Shown here: positions 1-7,673 of the stretch, piece by piece
Layout: each line of letters begins with the position of its first letter
Numbering within the stretch: the first letter of the stretch is position 1
From: Bacillota bacterium
GTDB taxonomy: Bacteria; Bacillota; Limnochordia; Darwinibacteriales; Darwinibacteriaceae
Assembly (NCBI GenBank): GCA_012799115.1
Contig: JAAZLY010000168.1
Span: 1-14,315 of the forward strand
Length of the DNA: 14,315 bases
Reading direction: 5' to 3'
Position numbers and translations under genes: made by a program
Notes under the pieces: generated by a model
The model's input: only the letters and a program-made list of their open reading frames with translations
Told to the model about the DNA's origin: nothing
Database searches by the model: none

Positions 1-527
1 ACCGTTTGGTTGGAGGATCGGGTGAAGCCACCATTATCGCCAGAGTCGGTGAGGGTATTGTTACGACTGTTGGGTCGAGTTCCAGCCATGAAGCCGTTCT
101 GGAAAATCCCGATTTAATCTCTAAGACCGTCCTTGATAAGGGTCTTGATTCTGGTACTGCTTTCGAGATTCTTTCTATTGATATTGCAGACGTGGATGTT
201 GGGCGCAATATTGGTGCTCGTCTACAGATGGATCAGGCCGAGGCGGACAAGAACATCGCCCAGGCGAAGGCTGCGGAAAGGCGCTTTGCAGCTCAGGCCC
301 GAGAACAAGAGATGCGGGCCCAGACTCAAGAAATGCGTGCGCAAGTTGTGCAAGCTGAAGCAGAAGTCCCACGAGCTATTGCAGATGCCCTTCGGGAAGG
401 GAATCTGGGCGTTATGGATTTCTATGGTATGCAGAACATTATGGCCGACACCAACATGCGAGAGAGTATTGGTGGCCGGCGTCCCGACAGGGATCCTAGT
501 TCCCAAGACGACGAGACAAAGCGGTAG
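1..527 (+). CDS. floA: FloA, flotillin-like membrane scaffold protein (5' truncated)
   Basis: C-terminal part of the flotillin-like protein FloA (YqfA). The reading frame is open from base 1 (first full codon at 3), so the true start lies upstream. About 174 residues are visible; from memory the family is about 330 long. The end of the SPFH-type domain is seen, with RVGEGIV, the VLENPD region and the LDSGTAFEILSIDIADVD block. It is followed by an Ala/Glu/Gln-rich coiled coil (QAEADKNIAQAKAAERR onward) and the conserved EALREGN-like stretch (here ALREGNLGVMD). FloA proteins sit in the cytoplasmic membrane with an N-terminal hairpin (not in this window) and organise functional membrane microdomains. 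The gene lies upstream of yqfC-yqfD-phoH, as in B. subtilis. The similarity is strong throughout, so the family call is secure. Confidence 0.95.
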   Translation, partial: RLVGGSGEATIIARVGEGIVTTVGSSSSHEAVLENPDLISKTVLDKGLDSGTAFEILSIDIADVDVGRNIGARLQMDQAEADKNIAQAKAAERRFAAQAREQEMRAQTQEMRAQVVQAEAEVPRAIADALREGNLGVMDFYGMQNIMADTNMRESIGGRRPDRDPSSQDDETKR

Positions 528-531
528 GTGA
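526..531 (+). promoter_or_regulatory. Shine-Dalgarno AGGTGA that decides the start of the next gene
   Basis: AGGTGA is complementary to the 3' end of 16S rRNA. It overlaps the floA stop codon (TAG 525-527) and lies 5 bases before ATG 537. The upstream in-frame GTG at 528 lies inside this motif and has no ribosome binding site of its own, so ATG 537 is preferred. Confidence 0.6.
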
Positions 532-536
532 GGGCC

Positions 537-1004
537 ATGAGGGGAACGATAGGACTACTGCTTTATGTAGCAGTTATGATCCTAAGTAGCCTTCTGAGAA
601 AGGCAGCTGCGGATAGGGCGAGGCAAGGGCGACCATCCATTGATGGACACGACTTGTTCGATGTCACACGTGCAGATGGCTTTCCTGAGACATTACCGCA
701 GGAGGGTATTCTTGTTGAGGAGATGTCCGAAGAGCTCCATGGGGAGGATGGATTGCATCTCGCGATCATCGAGAACCTTCGTGAGTTCCAGAACCAGAGA
801 ATGGAAGACTCTGAGGGAGATGACTGGGAGGATTGGGATGATAGTGACGACGATGAGGACGGTGGATGGAGGCAAATGCCTCAAGAAAGTGAACCTGGTT
901 TGGATGAAACCATGAAGCCCTTGGGATCGCAATGGGCTGATGCCATCGTGCTCTCGGAGATCATACGTGAACCTCGTGCTAAGAGGGCTTGGCCTAGTCG
1001 GTAA
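537..1004 (+). CDS. Small membrane-anchored acidic protein of unknown function
   Basis: Not a family I can name. The 155-residue product begins with a single hydrophobic segment (about residues 4-20, IGLLLYVAVMILSSLL) followed by basic residues, which suggests an N-terminal membrane anchor with the rest in the cytoplasm. The middle is rich in Asp/Glu, including a nearly pure acidic run at residues 90-108 with two Trp. The protein ends in a better-ordered, basic segment (AIVLSEIIREPRAKR, about 136-150) that looks like a short conserved motif. It follows floA with almost no gap and probably shares its transcript. It occupies the place of B. subtilis yqfB, but I see no sequence reason to call it YqfB. 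A role with FloA at membrane microdomains is inference from position only. GTG 528 is an alternative start adding three residues. Confidence 0.75.
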   Translation: MRGTIGLLLYVAVMILSSLLRKAAADRARQGRPSIDGHDLFDVTRADGFPETLPQEGILVEEMSEELHGEDGLHLAIIENLREFQNQRMEDSEGDDWEDWDDSDDDEDGGWRQMPQESEPGLDETMKPLGSQWADAIVLSEIIREPRAKRAWPSR

Positions 1005-1014
1005 GGATAAACAC

Positions 1015-1021
1015 AAGGAGG
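1015..1021 (+). promoter_or_regulatory. Shine-Dalgarno AAGGAGG that decides the dehydrogenase start
   Basis: AAGGAGG lies 9 bases before GTG 1031 but only 3 bases before the in-frame TTG 1025. The spacing favours GTG 1031. Confidence 0.6.
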
Positions 1022-1030
1022 ACGTTGTTT

Positions 1031-2131
1031 GTGGATCAGAAACTGAAGATCGGCATTATAGGCTGTGGAGGCATCGCTAATGGTAAACATATGCCAAGCC
1101 TGGCCAAACTAGAGAATGTAGAAATGGTCGCATTTTGCGATATCGAGGTCGCTAGAGCTGAGAAGGCTGCCCAGGACTACGGTGTGCAAGGTTCTCGGGT
1201 GTATGAAGACTACAGAGAGCTCTTAGACAAAGAGTCCTTAGATGTCGTGCACATTTGTACTCCAAACAATTCCCATGCGGAGATCACGGTAGCCTCTTTA
1301 GAGGCGGGCATGCATGTCATGTGTGAAAAGCCCATGGCCAAGACAGCTGCTGAAGCTAGAGAGATGTTGGCAGCAGCTGAGCGCACAGGTAAGAAACTTA
1401 CCATTGGATATCAAAGTCGTTACCGTAGTGATAGCGAGTACTTGAAGAAGGCTTGTGAACGAGGGGATCTTGGAGAGATTTATATGGCTAAGGCCAGGGC
1501 GCTAAGGCGCCGGGCGGTACCCACTTGGGGAGTCTTCCTAGACGAGGAGAAACAAGGCGGAGGCCCGCTCATTGATATCGGTACACACGCCTTGGATTTG
1601 ACGCTCTGGATGATGGATAATTATCGTCCTAAGTATGTAGTAGGTACTGTTTATCACAAGCTGAACAAGCGTGAGAATGCTGCTAATGCTTGGGGCCCAT
1701 GGGATCCAAAGAAGTTTCAAGTAGAAGACTCCGCGTTTGGCTTTATCGTTATGGAAAACGGGGCTACGATTATTCTCGAATCGAGTTGGGCGTTGAACAC
1801 CCTCTTCCCAGGTGAGGCAAGAACGATTCTCCATGGAACCGAAGGCGGAGCGGATATGGAGGACGGACTGAGGATTAATGGCGAGGAGTTCGGTAGGCTG
1901 TACACGAAGAATCCGTCCCTCGATACAGGTGGAGTTGCCTTCTATGATGGGAAGACGGAATCAGCGGCAGACAGGGAAGCAAGGCTCTGGATTGAGAGCA
2001 TCATAAACGATACGCCGCCTTTGGTCTTACCAGAACAGGCCATGATTGTTACGGAAATTCTCGAGGCGATTTATCGCTCGGCACGTTCGGGTGAGCCAGT
2101 ATACTTCAAGGACGGGCGTATGCTCATTTAG
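1031..2131 (+). CDS. Gfo/Idh/MocA-family NAD(P)-dependent oxidoreductase
   Basis: A 366-residue oxidoreductase of the Gfo/Idh/MocA family, which usually oxidises or reduces sugars, inositols or sugar derivatives in the cytosol. An N-terminal Rossmann fold is shown by IGIIGCGGIA (about residues 7-16), then an Asp at the end of the second strand (FCDIE) for cofactor ribose. The family motif CEKPMA carries the conserved Lys near residue 100. The C-terminal domain contains GGGPLIDIGTHALDL, with the typical Asp182 and His186 pair. The length is usual for the family. The substrate cannot be told from sequence. GTG 1031 is chosen because of Shine-Dalgarno spacing; TTG 1025 would add two residues. 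It lies between the floA and yqfC parts of a conserved cluster, has its own ribosome binding site and is followed by a terminator, so it looks like a cassette inserted into the cluster. Family call is secure; substrate unknown. Confidence 0.93.
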   Translation: MDQKLKIGIIGCGGIANGKHMPSLAKLENVEMVAFCDIEVARAEKAAQDYGVQGSRVYEDYRELLDKESLDVVHICTPNNSHAEITVASLEAGMHVMCEKPMAKTAAEAREMLAAAERTGKKLTIGYQSRYRSDSEYLKKACERGDLGEIYMAKARALRRRAVPTWGVFLDEEKQGGGPLIDIGTHALDLTLWMMDNYRPKYVVGTVYHKLNKRENAANAWGPWDPKKFQVEDSAFGFIVMENGATIILESSWALNTLFPGEARTILHGTEGGADMEDGLRINGEEFGRLYTKNPSLDTGGVAFYDGKTESAADREARLWIESIINDTPPLVLPEQAMIVTEILEAIYRSARSGEPVYFKDGRMLI

Positions 2132-2149
2132 TAAGACTAGACTTAGAAT

Positions 2150-2187
2150 AGAAGGTTAGGTCCAGGGGGTCTAACCTTCTTTTTATT
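2150..2187 (+). terminator. Rho-independent terminator after the dehydrogenase
   Basis: A perfect 10-bp stem (AGAAGGTTAG at 2150-2159 with CTAACCTTCT at 2171-2180) encloses an 11-base loop and runs into TTTTTATT. It should end transcription coming from floA and the dehydrogenase before yqfC. I found no clear promoter in the 29 bases between it and yqfC, so yqfC-yqfD may depend on read-through or on a promoter overlapping this region that I cannot recognise, such as a sporulation promoter. Confidence 0.9.
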
Positions 2188-2216
2188 GCATAATTTTAGG
2201 AGAGAGGAGGTAGACA

Positions 2217-2495
2217 ATGGGGCCAGCTCTGAAACAAAACTTGAAGAGGAAAGTTGCTCATACTTTGGATTTACCTTCGGAAGTCCTTCTTGATCAGGCT
2301 ACCATTCATCTTATGGGCGACGCGGAAGTGCATATTGTCAATCACAAAGGACTTGTTGGGTACACAAGGGACTGCATTAAGACTAGGTCAATCCAGGGGA
2401 TGATCGAGGTGATGGGCAGCAACCTAGAAATCGTCTCCTTTTCTTCAAGTGAAATCAGAATCTCAGGCAAGATCCGACAGGTGATGTTAACATGA
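2217..2495 (+). CDS. yqfC: Sporulation protein YqfC
   Basis: A 92-residue protein matching YqfC of spore formers in size, place and sequence style: an N-terminal basic stretch, then LDLPSEVLLDQATIHLMG, and a C-terminal half with regular beta-like repeats (VHIVNHKGLVGYT; IRISGKI). In B. subtilis yqfC and yqfD are mother-cell genes under SigE and are linked to sporulation; the molecular role of YqfC is not well known. ATG 2217 has an ideal AGGAGG 6 bases upstream. The stop overlaps the yqfD start (ATGA, 2492-2495), so the two genes are translationally coupled. It is evidence that the organism belongs to an endospore-forming lineage, though not proof that it sporulates. Confidence 0.9.
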   Translation: MGPALKQNLKRKVAHTLDLPSEVLLDQATIHLMGDAEVHIVNHKGLVGYTRDCIKTRSIQGMIEVMGSNLEIVSFSSSEIRISGKIRQVMLT

Positions 2496-3658
2496 TCTCT
2501 CTTTGGATGTGGTGGTACGGGTATGTAACCGTTCGCTTACGGGGACCGGGGCTAGAACGGCTTCTTAATAAGATGGCAGAACTCGACATTGTCCTACACA
2601 AGGTGGAGCGCCCCACGGTCGATGTAATGCTTGCGCGTCTAAAGGTTAAGGACTTTAGGCGCCTCAGACCCTTACTCTGGGATTCACAAATCAGTGTATC
2701 CATCCTAGACAAGCATGGTGCGCCCTTCTTCTTTGGCAAGTTTCGCCATCGTACATTCTTGGCAATCGGTCTCTTGGTGTCCCTTGCTCTCATGTCCTAC
2801 TTATCCAACTTCATTTGGTTTATCGAAGTCAGTGGTGGAGAATCCATTCCGACAGAAGCTCTAAAGGAGGTAGTAGCTGATCTGGGCCTACGCAGCGGAG
2901 TCGCCCGAAGTGTGGTTCAACCCCGCTTGATCGAAGGGGTGCTCTTAAAGCAGTTTCCGACTTTAGCCTGGGCTCAGGTCAAGATGAAGGGAACTCGCTT
3001 AGAGATCGTTTTGACAGAGCGGGATCAGCCGCAAGGGGAGTACACAGGTCCCGGCAACCTGTACGCGGCCCAAGACGGGGTGGTAACCGAAGTCTTTGTC
3101 TTACGTGGCACAGCGAAAGTGAGAGTTTCTGATACAGTGCGCCAGGGCGATTTGCTTGTCTCAGGTGAATACTATGACGCCCACGGTCGCAAACAGTCTG
3201 GAGCTGCCCAGGGAGTTGTTAAGGCGCGAGTGTGGTATGAAGGGGTAGGTGAGGCAGCCCTCACCAGGTGGGAACCGATCTACACCGGAAAGAGTCATAG
3301 ACAGTACTTGGTTACCATAGGTTCGATCAAGATCCCCCTAGGTCGAAGTGCTCCGAAGGAAACGCATATACCAAGTGAACGAGAGTGGCAGTTGTCTTTG
3401 GGTAGAGCCATGGTTCCCCTCCGTCTGACTGAAATCAACTATCGGGAAGTAGAGTACCAAAAAGTGTCGGTTCCGAGACAGGAGGCTGAAAGGATTGCTC
3501 TTCAACTCGCTTGGGAGAGCTTGCTTCGACAGGGGGTTGAGCGGGAACAAGTCCGGGAGGAAAGGCAGAGGGTAGATTTTCTAGCAGATGGAGATGGCAT
3601 ACGGGTTACAGTGCAGGTAGAAGTCCTTGGGGACATCGGGCTCTTTAGAACGCATTGA
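2492..3658 (+). CDS. yqfD: Sporulation protein YqfD
   Basis: A 388-residue membrane protein of the YqfD family (SpoIV-type sporulation protein); the B. subtilis protein is of similar length. The first 85 residues form a small cytoplasmic domain (MWWYGYVTVRLRGPG start, typical of the family). One transmembrane helix spans about 88-110 (TFLAIGLLVSLALMSYLSNF). The rest is predicted outside the membrane. It begins with a POTRA-like segment (IEVSGGESIPTEAL, about 111-175) and continues with a beta-rich region containing GVVTEVFVLRGTAKVRVSD and GDLLVSGEY. The family is needed for a late stage of spore development; its biochemical activity is unknown. It overlaps yqfC by four bases. A promoter for phoH begins right at its 3' end, so later genes can be expressed independently of sporulation. 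Confidence 0.92.
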   Translation: MISLWMWWYGYVTVRLRGPGLERLLNKMAELDIVLHKVERPTVDVMLARLKVKDFRRLRPLLWDSQISVSILDKHGAPFFFGKFRHRTFLAIGLLVSLALMSYLSNFIWFIEVSGGESIPTEALKEVVADLGLRSGVARSVVQPRLIEGVLLKQFPTLAWAQVKMKGTRLEIVLTERDQPQGEYTGPGNLYAAQDGVVTEVFVLRGTAKVRVSDTVRQGDLLVSGEYYDAHGRKQSGAAQGVVKARVWYEGVGEAALTRWEPIYTGKSHRQYLVTIGSIKIPLGRSAPKETHIPSEREWQLSLGRAMVPLRLTEINYREVEYQKVSVPRQEAERIALQLAWESLLRQGVEREQVREERQRVDFLADGDGIRVTVQVEVLGDIGLFRTH

Positions 3659-3659
3659 T

Positions 3660-3688
3660 TTGCACTTCGGCCCCATTTTGCTTATAAT
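3660..3688 (+). promoter_or_regulatory. Vegetative SigA-type promoter for the phoH-era operon
   Basis: TTGCAC (3660-3665), a 17-base spacer and a perfect TATAAT (3683-3688). The expected start point is near 3695, giving a leader of only about 18 bases before ATG 3713. A GCCCC/GGGGC inverted repeat (3670-3674, 3690-3694) flanks the -10 box, but it is short and may be chance. Confidence 0.8.
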
Positions 3689-3712
3689 AGGGGCATACGA
3701 TGACACCAAAGG

Positions 3713-4669
3713 ATGGTTGATGCATTGAGTCAGATATTACGCCTTCGAGATAACGAACATGCCCAAGCGGTCAGCGGCAAGCGAGATGAGAACTTGCGCT
3801 TAGTCGAGTCTGCTTTTGGCGTGAAGATTGTACCCCGTGGTCTGGAGCTTTTGATAAGTGGCTCGGATGAGGCTGTAAGCAAGACCAAGAAGGCTCTCAC
3901 CAATATCGCAAGTCTGGGAACGAACCTGACAAGCCATGATGTCTATTATGCGATTCAATTAAGTGAGAACGGAGAGTCTACAGACTTGAACGAATTGAGC
4001 GCCGATGTGGTGGTGGCCACGCATAGGGGTAAGATCATTAGACCTAAGACTTCTGGTCAGCGGCGTTACATTGGGGCCATTTCTCGCAATGATATTGTTT
4101 TCGGTATAGGGCCTGCTGGAACAGGCAAGACCTACCTCGCTATGGCCGCAGCCGTCGCCAGCTTGAAGAAGAAGGAAGTTGAACGGCTGATTCTAACACG
4201 TCCAGCAGTAGAAGCAGGAGAACACCTCGGGTTCTTACCAGGCGATCTACAAGATAAGGTTGACCCTTACTTGCGGCCACTGTACGACGCTCTTTATGAT
4301 ATATTAGGACAGGAAACGTATCTGAAGTATAGGGAGAAGGGGATCATTGAGATCGCGCCCTTAGCCTATATGCGGGGTCGTACACTCGATGATAGTTTTA
4401 TCATTCTGGACGAGGCCCAGAACTGTACACCAGAGCAGATGAAGATGTTCCTGACTCGCTTGGGCTTTGGCTCTAAGGCTGTGGTAACAGGTGACATCAC
4501 GCAGGTGGACTTGCCCCGCGGGAAGACATCTGGATTGATTCAGATTCAGAAGGTTCTAAAAAATGTTGCAGGCATAGGCTTTTGTTACCTCCACGAGAGT
4601 GATGTTGTCCGTCATCCTTTAGTGCAGCGTATCATTCAAGCCTATGATTCTTATGATAAGCAATCCTAG
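3713..4669 (+). CDS. phoH: PhoH-family ATPase
   Basis: A 318-residue PhoH-like protein. An N-terminal KH-like RNA-binding segment (about residues 20-75, with ENLRLVESAFGVKI) precedes a P-loop ATPase domain. Walker A is GPAGTGKT at residues 133-140 and Walker B is IILDEAQN with Asp233-Glu234. The VTGDITQVDLP motif near residue 262 acts as the sensor region. PhoH proteins are cytosolic ATPases thought to act on RNA, and the constant pairing with ybeY and era supports a job in rRNA or RNA processing; the exact substrate is unsettled. ATG 3713 has only AAAGG immediately before it, a poor spacing; the in-frame TTG 3725 has the same motif about 11 bases away, so the start is uncertain by four residues. 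It is the first gene after the promoter at 3660-3688. Confidence 0.93.
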   Translation: MVDALSQILRLRDNEHAQAVSGKRDENLRLVESAFGVKIVPRGLELLISGSDEAVSKTKKALTNIASLGTNLTSHDVYYAIQLSENGESTDLNELSADVVVATHRGKIIRPKTSGQRRYIGAISRNDIVFGIGPAGTGKTYLAMAAAVASLKKKEVERLILTRPAVEAGEHLGFLPGDLQDKVDPYLRPLYDALYDILGQETYLKYREKGIIEIAPLAYMRGRTLDDSFIILDEAQNCTPEQMKMFLTRLGFGSKAVVTGDITQVDLPRGKTSGLIQIQKVLKNVAGIGFCYLHESDVVRHPLVQRIIQAYDSYDKQS

Positions 4670-4676
4670 GAGGCGC

Positions 4677-6863
4677 ATGGTGAAACGCAAGAAGAAGAGC
4701 AGTGCAAAACCAACAGCATCACGACTCTTGCCAGACCTTTTTAGACAGACTACTTTTCGGCAGTGGTTCTCAGGTGGACTCATTGCTGTCTTTCTATTGG
4801 GGATCCTACTGATCAATGCATTACCACAGGGTGTAGACGTTGAGGTGGGCCAGGTTGCGAAGAAAGATCTCGCTGCACCGCTCACAGCAGTGAATACAGA
4901 AGAGACAGAGCGTTTGCGGGAAGAGGCGGCTCGACATGTCGTCTTGCAGGCCAACGAGGATCCAGCCTATTACCTTCAGAATCAAGCGATTGTACTGCGG
5001 GTAGAAGAAAACATTACTGGAATCTTGAATCTGCTTCGCTCAGGGATTGCACCAGATCAGGTCGAGGACGTGGGCTTTGAGTCAACGCCAGAAGTTTTGT
5101 CTGTTTCGGAGATTGAACGCCGTCTGATCCGGGACTGGAAGATGGAGATCCCAAAGCTTTCTTTAGAAGCTATCGCAGCTCTGTCCTTTGCAGAGTTTGA
5201 TCAGTTTGCTCAGACCACCACGGACTTAGTCTTGGCTACGATGGCCGAGAGGATTAGTGAGGATGGACTGAGGGACGCCCGTGATGCTTTTGAAGCGGAG
5301 ATCGATAAGAGTTCTCTACGGGGCGAACCGGCCCATGCAGCCACGATCATTGGTAGACAGCTTATTCAGCCTAACTTGGTGCTTGATACAGAGAAGGTAA
5401 ATCTCGCTCGGCAAGAAGCCTATGACGCGGTAGAACCTGTTCGTATTATGCAGGGTGAGATTATCGTTCGGAAAGGCGATGTCGTACGGCCCGAACACAT
5501 TAGGCTTCTCACAGATGTTGGCCTGATTAAGACAGGTCGCGACTATGGGGTCCTAGCAGGGATGATCTTAACAGTCATCGGTATGATGACGTTTATTACA
5601 TTTTCCTTACGTCAAGATCATCCGAATGTGCTACAAAATGGCACCCAGGTAGCCCTTGTTGGCTCTGTACTGGTTGCGGTTGTAGCGATTGGTAAGCTCT
5701 TTAGCGTAATCAATTGGTCAGAAGCAGCCTATTTGAATCCATCGGCTCTACTAGGCTTACTCTTAACGTTGCTCATTGACGCCCGAGTGGCGAGTATTGC
5801 CACCGTTGTGTTGGCAGTCATCCTTGGCTTAGTCTTTGAGATGAACTGGGTTGTCACGATTCTAGCCCTGATAGGTGGTTTGGTGGCCGTTCTCAGTGTA
5901 TCGAAGGTGAGTCAACGGGGAGATGTGATGCGCGCTGGTTTTATCGTAGGTGGCGTTAATGTGTTCTTACTGATTTCTCTGGGACTAGCAGGGCAAAATC
6001 TGGAGCTTGTCCTTCATAGCTATTTAGGACTCCTGTCGGGTGTACTGGCTTCTGTTATTGCCATTGGGGCCTTACCTTACTTGGAGAGTCTATTTAAGAT
6101 TACCTCCCCAATTCGCCTTCTGGAGCTCTCGAATCCAAACCATCCACTTCTGCGGAGGTTGATGCTCGAAGCTCCTGGGACGTATCATCACAGTATTTTG
6201 GTGGGAAACCTTGCGGAAGCAGCCGCGGATGCTATTGGGGCGGACGGACTGCTGGCACGAGTTGGTTCCCATTACCATGATATTGGTAAGCTAAGGCGAC
6301 CCTATTTCTTTGTAGAAAACCAGGTGGGAAAGGATAACCCCCACGACAAAATGGCACCGTCACTTTCTACCTTGATTATTACATCTCATGTTAAGGACGG
6401 GATGGAACTAGCCAATGAGTTCAAACTTCCCCCTGTCGTAACCCAGTTCATTGCCCAGCATCACGGAACCGATTTGGTCCGGTTCTTCTACCACAGAGCC
6501 TGTGAAGCAAGTGAGGATGACTCGGTGGAAGAAAGAGACTTCAGATATCTTGGTCCGAAACCTCAGGGTAAAGAGGTTGCCATTGTCTCCTTAGCGGACG
6601 CCACAGAGGCTGCCGTGCGTTCCATATCGAAACCGAATCCTGGCAAGATTGAAGGACTCGTACGTAAGATAATTAAGGACCGCCTAAACTCTGGTGAACT
6701 TGACGAGAGTGACTTGACATTCCATGACATGGATCGGATAGCTAATGCGTTTACCAAGGTTATTATGGGTATGTTCCACGCTCGGGTAGAGTATCCTGAA
6801 CAGATTACAAAGGAAGAAATCGAGGGGAAGAAGGCGAAGAATGGAAGTTCTGATAAACAATGA
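4677..6863 (+). CDS. pgpH: PgpH (YqfF), 7TM-HD cyclic-di-AMP phosphodiesterase
   Basis: A 728-residue integral membrane protein with the full 7TMR-HD architecture. A basic cytoplasmic start is followed by one helix (about 30-50), a large extracytoplasmic domain (about 51-285), a bundle of hydrophobic helices (about 290-470) and a cytosolic HD domain (about 495-700). Catalytic metal ligands are visible as TYHHSI (His504-505), HYHDIGK (His534-Asp535) and QHHGTD. Characterised members (PgpH in Listeria, YqfF in B. subtilis) hydrolyse c-di-AMP to pApA and so affect potassium and wall homeostasis. The Shine-Dalgarno AGGAGG overlaps the phoH stop; it lies 3 bases before ATG 4677 and 6 before the adjacent in-frame GTG 4680, which may be the true start. 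The 3' end overlaps ybeY by 23 bases. No truncation or loss of a key residue is seen. Confidence 0.95.
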   Translation: MVKRKKKSSAKPTASRLLPDLFRQTTFRQWFSGGLIAVFLLGILLINALPQGVDVEVGQVAKKDLAAPLTAVNTEETERLREEAARHVVLQANEDPAYYLQNQAIVLRVEENITGILNLLRSGIAPDQVEDVGFESTPEVLSVSEIERRLIRDWKMEIPKLSLEAIAALSFAEFDQFAQTTTDLVLATMAERISEDGLRDARDAFEAEIDKSSLRGEPAHAATIIGRQLIQPNLVLDTEKVNLARQEAYDAVEPVRIMQGEIIVRKGDVVRPEHIRLLTDVGLIKTGRDYGVLAGMILTVIGMMTFITFSLRQDHPNVLQNGTQVALVGSVLVAVVAIGKLFSVINWSEAAYLNPSALLGLLLTLLIDARVASIATVVLAVILGLVFEMNWVVTILALIGGLVAVLSVSKVSQRGDVMRAGFIVGGVNVFLLISLGLAGQNLELVLHSYLGLLSGVLASVIAIGALPYLESLFKITSPIRLLELSNPNHPLLRRLMLEAPGTYHHSILVGNLAEAAADAIGADGLLARVGSHYHDIGKLRRPYFFVENQVGKDNPHDKMAPSLSTLIITSHVKDGMELANEFKLPPVVTQFIAQHHGTDLVRFFYHRACEASEDDSVEERDFRYLGPKPQGKEVAIVSLADATEAAVRSISKPNPGKIEGLVRKIIKDRLNSGELDESDLTFHDMDRIANAFTKVIMGMFHARVEYPEQITKEEIEGKKAKNGSSDKQ

Positions 6864-7302
6864 ACTTGAATCCGAGGATCTAGGGCATTATGAAGAACTC
6901 ATTACTAGGGCTTTTGCCCTGGCCGCTCAGCTCGAAGGTCTCCAAGGTGACATTGAAGTTAGCGTGACTTTTGTGGATGACACTGCAATTCAAGAGCTGA
7001 ATCGAGACTATCGCGGTATCGATGAACCTACCGATGTGTTGTCTTTTCCTCAAGACGATGAGGATGACTTTGGAGTTCTTGCAGAGATACCGACGACGTT
7101 GGGCGATATTGTGATTTCCCTCCAACGGGCCCGAGATCAGGCGGAGGAATATGGTCACAGTGTAACCCGTGAGGTTTTATATCTTGCTGTTCATGGGTTC
7201 TTCCACCTAGTTGGCTATGATCACCACACCCCCGACGAGCAAAGGAGTATGCGGGAGAGGGAAGAGCAGGTGCTAGGAGAGCTTGACTTAGGGAGAGAGT
7301 AA
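6841..7302 (+). CDS. ybeY: YbeY endoribonuclease / rRNA maturation factor
   Basis: A 153-residue UPF0054 protein. The family zinc motif H-x3-H-x5-H is intact as HGFFHLVGYDHH (His118, His122, His128). Upstream are the usual family blocks INxDYRGIDxPTDVLSFP (here NRDYRGIDEPTDVLSFP) and LGDIVISL. YbeY is a cytosolic metal-dependent protein involved in 16S rRNA 3'-end maturation and ribosome quality control. The start lies inside the last codons of pgpH in another frame and no strong Shine-Dalgarno sequence is present (only GAAGG about 12 bases upstream), so translation is probably coupled to pgpH. Era, a 30S assembly GTPase, is encoded three genes later, a common association. Confidence 0.95.
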   Translation: MEVLINNELESEDLGHYEELITRAFALAAQLEGLQGDIEVSVTFVDDTAIQELNRDYRGIDEPTDVLSFPQDDEDDFGVLAEIPTTLGDIVISLQRARDQAEEYGHSVTREVLYLAVHGFFHLVGYDHHTPDEQRSMREREEQVLGELDLGRE

Positions 7303-7303
7303 G

Positions 7304-7660
7304 ATGAAGCATCGACGTCTTTATGACAGCTTTAGAGATGCTTGGCGGGGCATTTTGTATGTGTTCCGCTCAGAGAGAAATATGCGAATTCATTTAGTCG
7401 CGGGCCTTGTAGTACTGCTTCTTGCAGGGCTATTAGGGGTTCCTCGCTTAGAGTTTTTGATCCTGATTCTTACCATCGGTATGATGTTTGTGGCAGAGCT
7501 CTTCAATACCGCTTTTGAGGAAGTGGTGAATCTGATCACCAAGGAGTATCATCCTTTGGCTGGGATCGTTAAAAATATTGCTGCAGGTGCAGTTCTCGTT
7601 GCGGCCCTCACGGCGCTGTGGGTTGGTTACATCATTCTAAGAGACTATTTGGTACCATGA
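7304..7660 (+). CDS. dgkA: DgkA-family undecaprenol/diacylglycerol kinase
   Basis: A 118-residue membrane kinase of the DgkA family. In Gram-positive bacteria these phosphorylate undecaprenol, feeding the lipid carrier pool for wall synthesis. An N-terminal amphipathic stretch with SFRDAWRGI is followed by three hydrophobic helices (about 29-46, 49-66 and 94-112). Active-site residues Glu65, Asn68 and Glu72 are present in AELFNTAFEEVV, and Lys90 is present. However, the Asp that normally follows this Lys (KD in the usual HPxAKD block) is Asn91 here, and the usual VD after the helix is VN. The Lys-Asp pair helps form the phosphate/metal site in E. coli DgkA, so activity could be altered. The start is one base after the ybeY stop. 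Family call is secure. Confidence 0.93.
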   Translation: MKHRRLYDSFRDAWRGILYVFRSERNMRIHLVAGLVVLLLAGLLGVPRLEFLILILTIGMMFVAELFNTAFEEVVNLITKEYHPLAGIVKNIAAGAVLVAALTALWVGYIILRDYLVP

Positions 7661-7673
7661 AGGTGGGATAACC

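Noticed and set aside
133..531. Overlapping + strand open frame of 132 codons within floA
   Set aside because: Arg-rich out-of-frame shadow of a conserved coding region; no family resemblance.
2189..2194. CATAAT as a -10 box for yqfC
   Set aside because: No matching -35 at the right distance, and the implied start point would fall on the ribosome binding site.
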